Below are positions 62,484-64,000 of a DNA stretch of 64,000 nucleotides, piece after piece. The notes beneath the pieces were generated by a model. It saw only the letters and a list, made by a program, of their open reading frames with translations, made no database searches and was not told where the DNA came from. The stretch is from an uncultured Eubacteriales bacterium (GTDB lineage: Bacteria; Bacillota; Clostridia; Peptostreptococcales; Anaerovoracaceae): NCBI GenBank assembly GCA_902786355.1, contig CADABZ010000010.1:1-64000 (forward strand), read 5' to 3'. Position numbers and translations under genes: made by a program. How positions within the stretch are numbered: position 1 is the first letter of the stretch; every line of letters begins with the position of its first letter.

Positions 62484-62975
62484 TTGCAGGACAGAGAAAG
62501 AATCAAGGAAATATACGACCGGCAGGTCGACAGGGTGTACAGAACGGCGATGGTTTTCATGAAGAACAGCCAGGACGCCGAGGATATTGTGCAAAGTGTA
62601 TTCCTGACACTGATCGAGAAAGGCATACAGTTTGATACACCCGAACACGAAAAAGCATGGTTCATCGTGACCACAAGAAACCGGTGCAAGGACATACTCA
62701 AAAGCTACTGGCGAAAGAGCGTGGATTTTGTAGATGAAGGAATGAACGAGACGGCGGACATCGTCAGTACGGATCCGCCGGACAGCGATATCAGGGCCGA
62801 GGCACTGGATATCATCATGAGCCTTCCCGAGGATCAGAGAGAAATGATCCTGCTGCACTACTATGAAGGCTACACGGTGAACGAGACAGCAGATATGCTG
62901 AAACTCAGCGAGAGCAAAGTCAGGTCGCAGATCGCTTCTGCCAGAAGAGCTCTCAGCAAACTTACACGGAGGTAA
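62484..62975 (+). CDS. ECF-type RNA polymerase sigma factor
   Basis: The 163-residue sigma factor has region 2 (DAEDIVQSVFLTLIE, about 30-45, and AWFIVTTRNRCKDILKSYWR) and region 4 (LPEDQREMILLHYYEGYTVN, then ETADMLKLSESKVRSQ). It starts at TTG 62484 behind GAGGAG at 9 nt. The next gene, 4 nt downstream, is the likely membrane anti-sigma factor. A hairpin ACGGATC-CCGG-GGTCCGT sits in its 5' region (62438-62457). The controlled genes are unknown. Confidence 0.9.
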   Translation: MQDRERIKEIYDRQVDRVYRTAMVFMKNSQDAEDIVQSVFLTLIEKGIQFDTPEHEKAWFIVTTRNRCKDILKSYWRKSVDFVDEGMNETADIVSTDPPDSDIRAEALDIIMSLPEDQREMILLHYYEGYTVNETADMLKLSESKVRSQIASARRALSKLTRR

Positions 62976-62979
62976 CGAT

Positions 62980-64000
62980 ATGGACGAGAACAAGATTATT
63001 AAAGAAGCTTTGGATTCGCTCATACCTGATGATCAGCAGAAGGACGACATCTGGCAGAGGATCGAAGCCTGCACTGATGTATACAAACTGGATAAGGCAG
63101 CAAGAACAGAAGTCACAGCTAAGAAATCTTCAAAGAAGAGCAGCAGGCCATCCGGCTCCATGGCAGCAAGGATCGTAGCAATAGCGGCAGCGTTTGTTCT
63201 GGTATTCGGAGGCATCGCATGGTTCTCTTCGACGACAGAAGAACTCCCGCAGAGCCTTTCCGGATACGTTTACGCAGCAGAAAGCAGGGCAACAGACATG
63301 ACAGCAAATGAAGTGCTCGTGTTTACAGGTGATCCGGCCGCCCATAAGGATCTTGATGTATATGCGCCGGCTATCTATTATCTGGATTCAGATATGCTGA
63401 TATTCGGTAACGGTACCGGCCTTGTCATATACGATCTGGCAGAATCCAGAGTGGACGGTCTTGTGGACATGCAGGCGATCTGCAGCGGATATTACAATAC
63501 GGATACGATAAGGACTCATGTGCTTGTTCAGGACGACAAGCTCATCGTATACAACACCAAGTCGAGCGGAGGAAAGCTGACCGCGAATGCAGGAGATGAT
63601 TTTGAAAACACTGAAGAATCCCTCGAGCCGTGGGGATACTATCACGTATTTGATCTCAGCCGGACCGGGACTGATGTGTCACTGATGGAATGCATCGAAT
63701 CTGGTGATGACAAGGACAAGATCAATGGATTCATCGAAGCAGGCAGTGCATATGAACACGAACACCTGCTGGATGCATTTGAACACATGGCGTACATACA
63801 GTCGAATGAAATGGACGATATAGTCGGATACGGCCTCGGATCGTACAGCGAAAAAGCCTTCGTTTCCGGTTCGGACGAGAAGACGCTTGCCAAAAGCGTT
63901 CTGGTCTGCCGCAGCAAAGACGCTCATGCATATGAGCTTTGCACTGAGACAGGCAAGAAGGGATCTGAACCCGTATTCACACAGCTCAACCTCGGCATCA
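62980..64000 (+). CDS. Probable membrane anti-sigma factor (partial)
   Basis: The frame starts at ATG 62980 behind GGAGGTAACGAT and continues past the window end, so about 340 codons are seen. Residues 1-60 are cytoplasmic and helical (IIKEALDSLIPDDQQKD), residues 61-80 form one membrane helix (IVAIAAAFVLVFGGIAWF), and the rest lies outside, with repeats such as DKLIVYNTKSSGG that resemble a beta-propeller. This topology and the 4-nt spacing to the ECF sigma gene suggest a sequestering partner. Family not identified with certainty. Confidence 0.75.
   Translation, partial: MDENKIIKEALDSLIPDDQQKDDIWQRIEACTDVYKLDKAARTEVTAKKSSKKSSRPSGSMAARIVAIAAAFVLVFGGIAWFSSTTEELPQSLSGYVYAAESRATDMTANEVLVFTGDPAAHKDLDVYAPAIYYLDSDMLIFGNGTGLVIYDLAESRVDGLVDMQAICSGYYNTDTIRTHVLVQDDKLIVYNTKSSGGKLTANAGDDFENTEESLEPWGYYHVFDLSRTGTDVSLMECIESGDDKDKINGFIEAGSAYEHEHLLDAFEHMAYIQSNEMDDIVGYGLGSYSEKAFVSGSDEKTLAKSVLVCRSKDAHAYELCTETGKKGSEPVFTQLNLGI

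Noticed and set aside
1..64000. CRISPR array, rRNA operon, prophage or integrase/transposase gene
   Set aside because: No regularly spaced repeat-spacer units, no rRNA sequence and no recombinase or phage structural protein were found on either strand.

Overview
The window reads as a chromosome segment of a strictly anaerobic, roughly 50% GC Clostridia-type Firmicute. Evidence: Shine-Dalgarno sites of the GGAGG type, lipoprotein and ABC-importer families typical of the phylum, class B sortase, AddB, HydE ([FeFe]-hydrogenase maturation), a V-type ATPase and a dissimilatory AsrABC sulfite reductase. An Anaerovoracaceae/Family XIII-like gut or oral bacterium is a reasonable guess, but that placement is inference.

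Layout. 1-2 kb: start of a branched-chain amino-acid binding protein gene with a strong promoter and an Ile/Val/Leu-rich leader peptide, then a purine phosphoribosyltransferase. 2-4 kb: sortase B and a phosphohexomutase. 4-11 kb: V-ATPase operon E-DUF2764-A-B-D-I-K (minus strand); subunit I carries an 86-bp tandem duplication that breaks its frame. 12-22 kb: housekeeping genes (rlmH, mnmA-hydE, a WalJ-like hydrolase, addB, a HAD phosphatase, prfB with its programmed frameshift). 22-35 kb: DUF2207 protein with an abbreviated LemA, secA, a CNNM/CorC-like membrane protein, and a 2128-residue protein with 23 tandem MBG-like repeats. 35-38 kb: metNIQ methionine importer preceded by a methionine-rich leader peptide and a terminator/antiterminator pair. 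38-40 kb: a YcxB-like protein and a probable selenoprotein read through an in-frame TGA. Two ~300-bp elements with ~55-bp inverted ends (19.5 and 39.6 kb) look like MITEs.

42.4-60.9 kb is a mosaic of islands beginning at a tRNA-Arg gene. tRNA 3'-end fragments recur at 47.16, 54.84 and 60.91 kb, two of them with TTGACGACA repeats, and no integrase is present. The segments carry (i) an enoate-reductase-like flavoenzyme with a PucR-type regulator, (ii) a nickel/peptide-type ABC importer with two related methyltransferases and a zinc-dependent deacylase, and (iii) an asrABC-FNT-Crp sulfite-reduction operon plus a ferredoxin and a second Crp/Fnr regulator. The two promoters of segment iii each have a 16-bp perfect palindrome at the same distance from the -10 box. 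The window ends with a Uma2-family protein, a small membrane protein, an ECF sigma factor and its probable anti-sigma partner (cut by the window end).

The most notable signals are the Met-peptide attenuator of metNIQ, the candidate selenoprotein, the island array without an integrase, and the equal-spacing palindromes of the sulfite island. All calls come from reading the sequence; no database searches were run.
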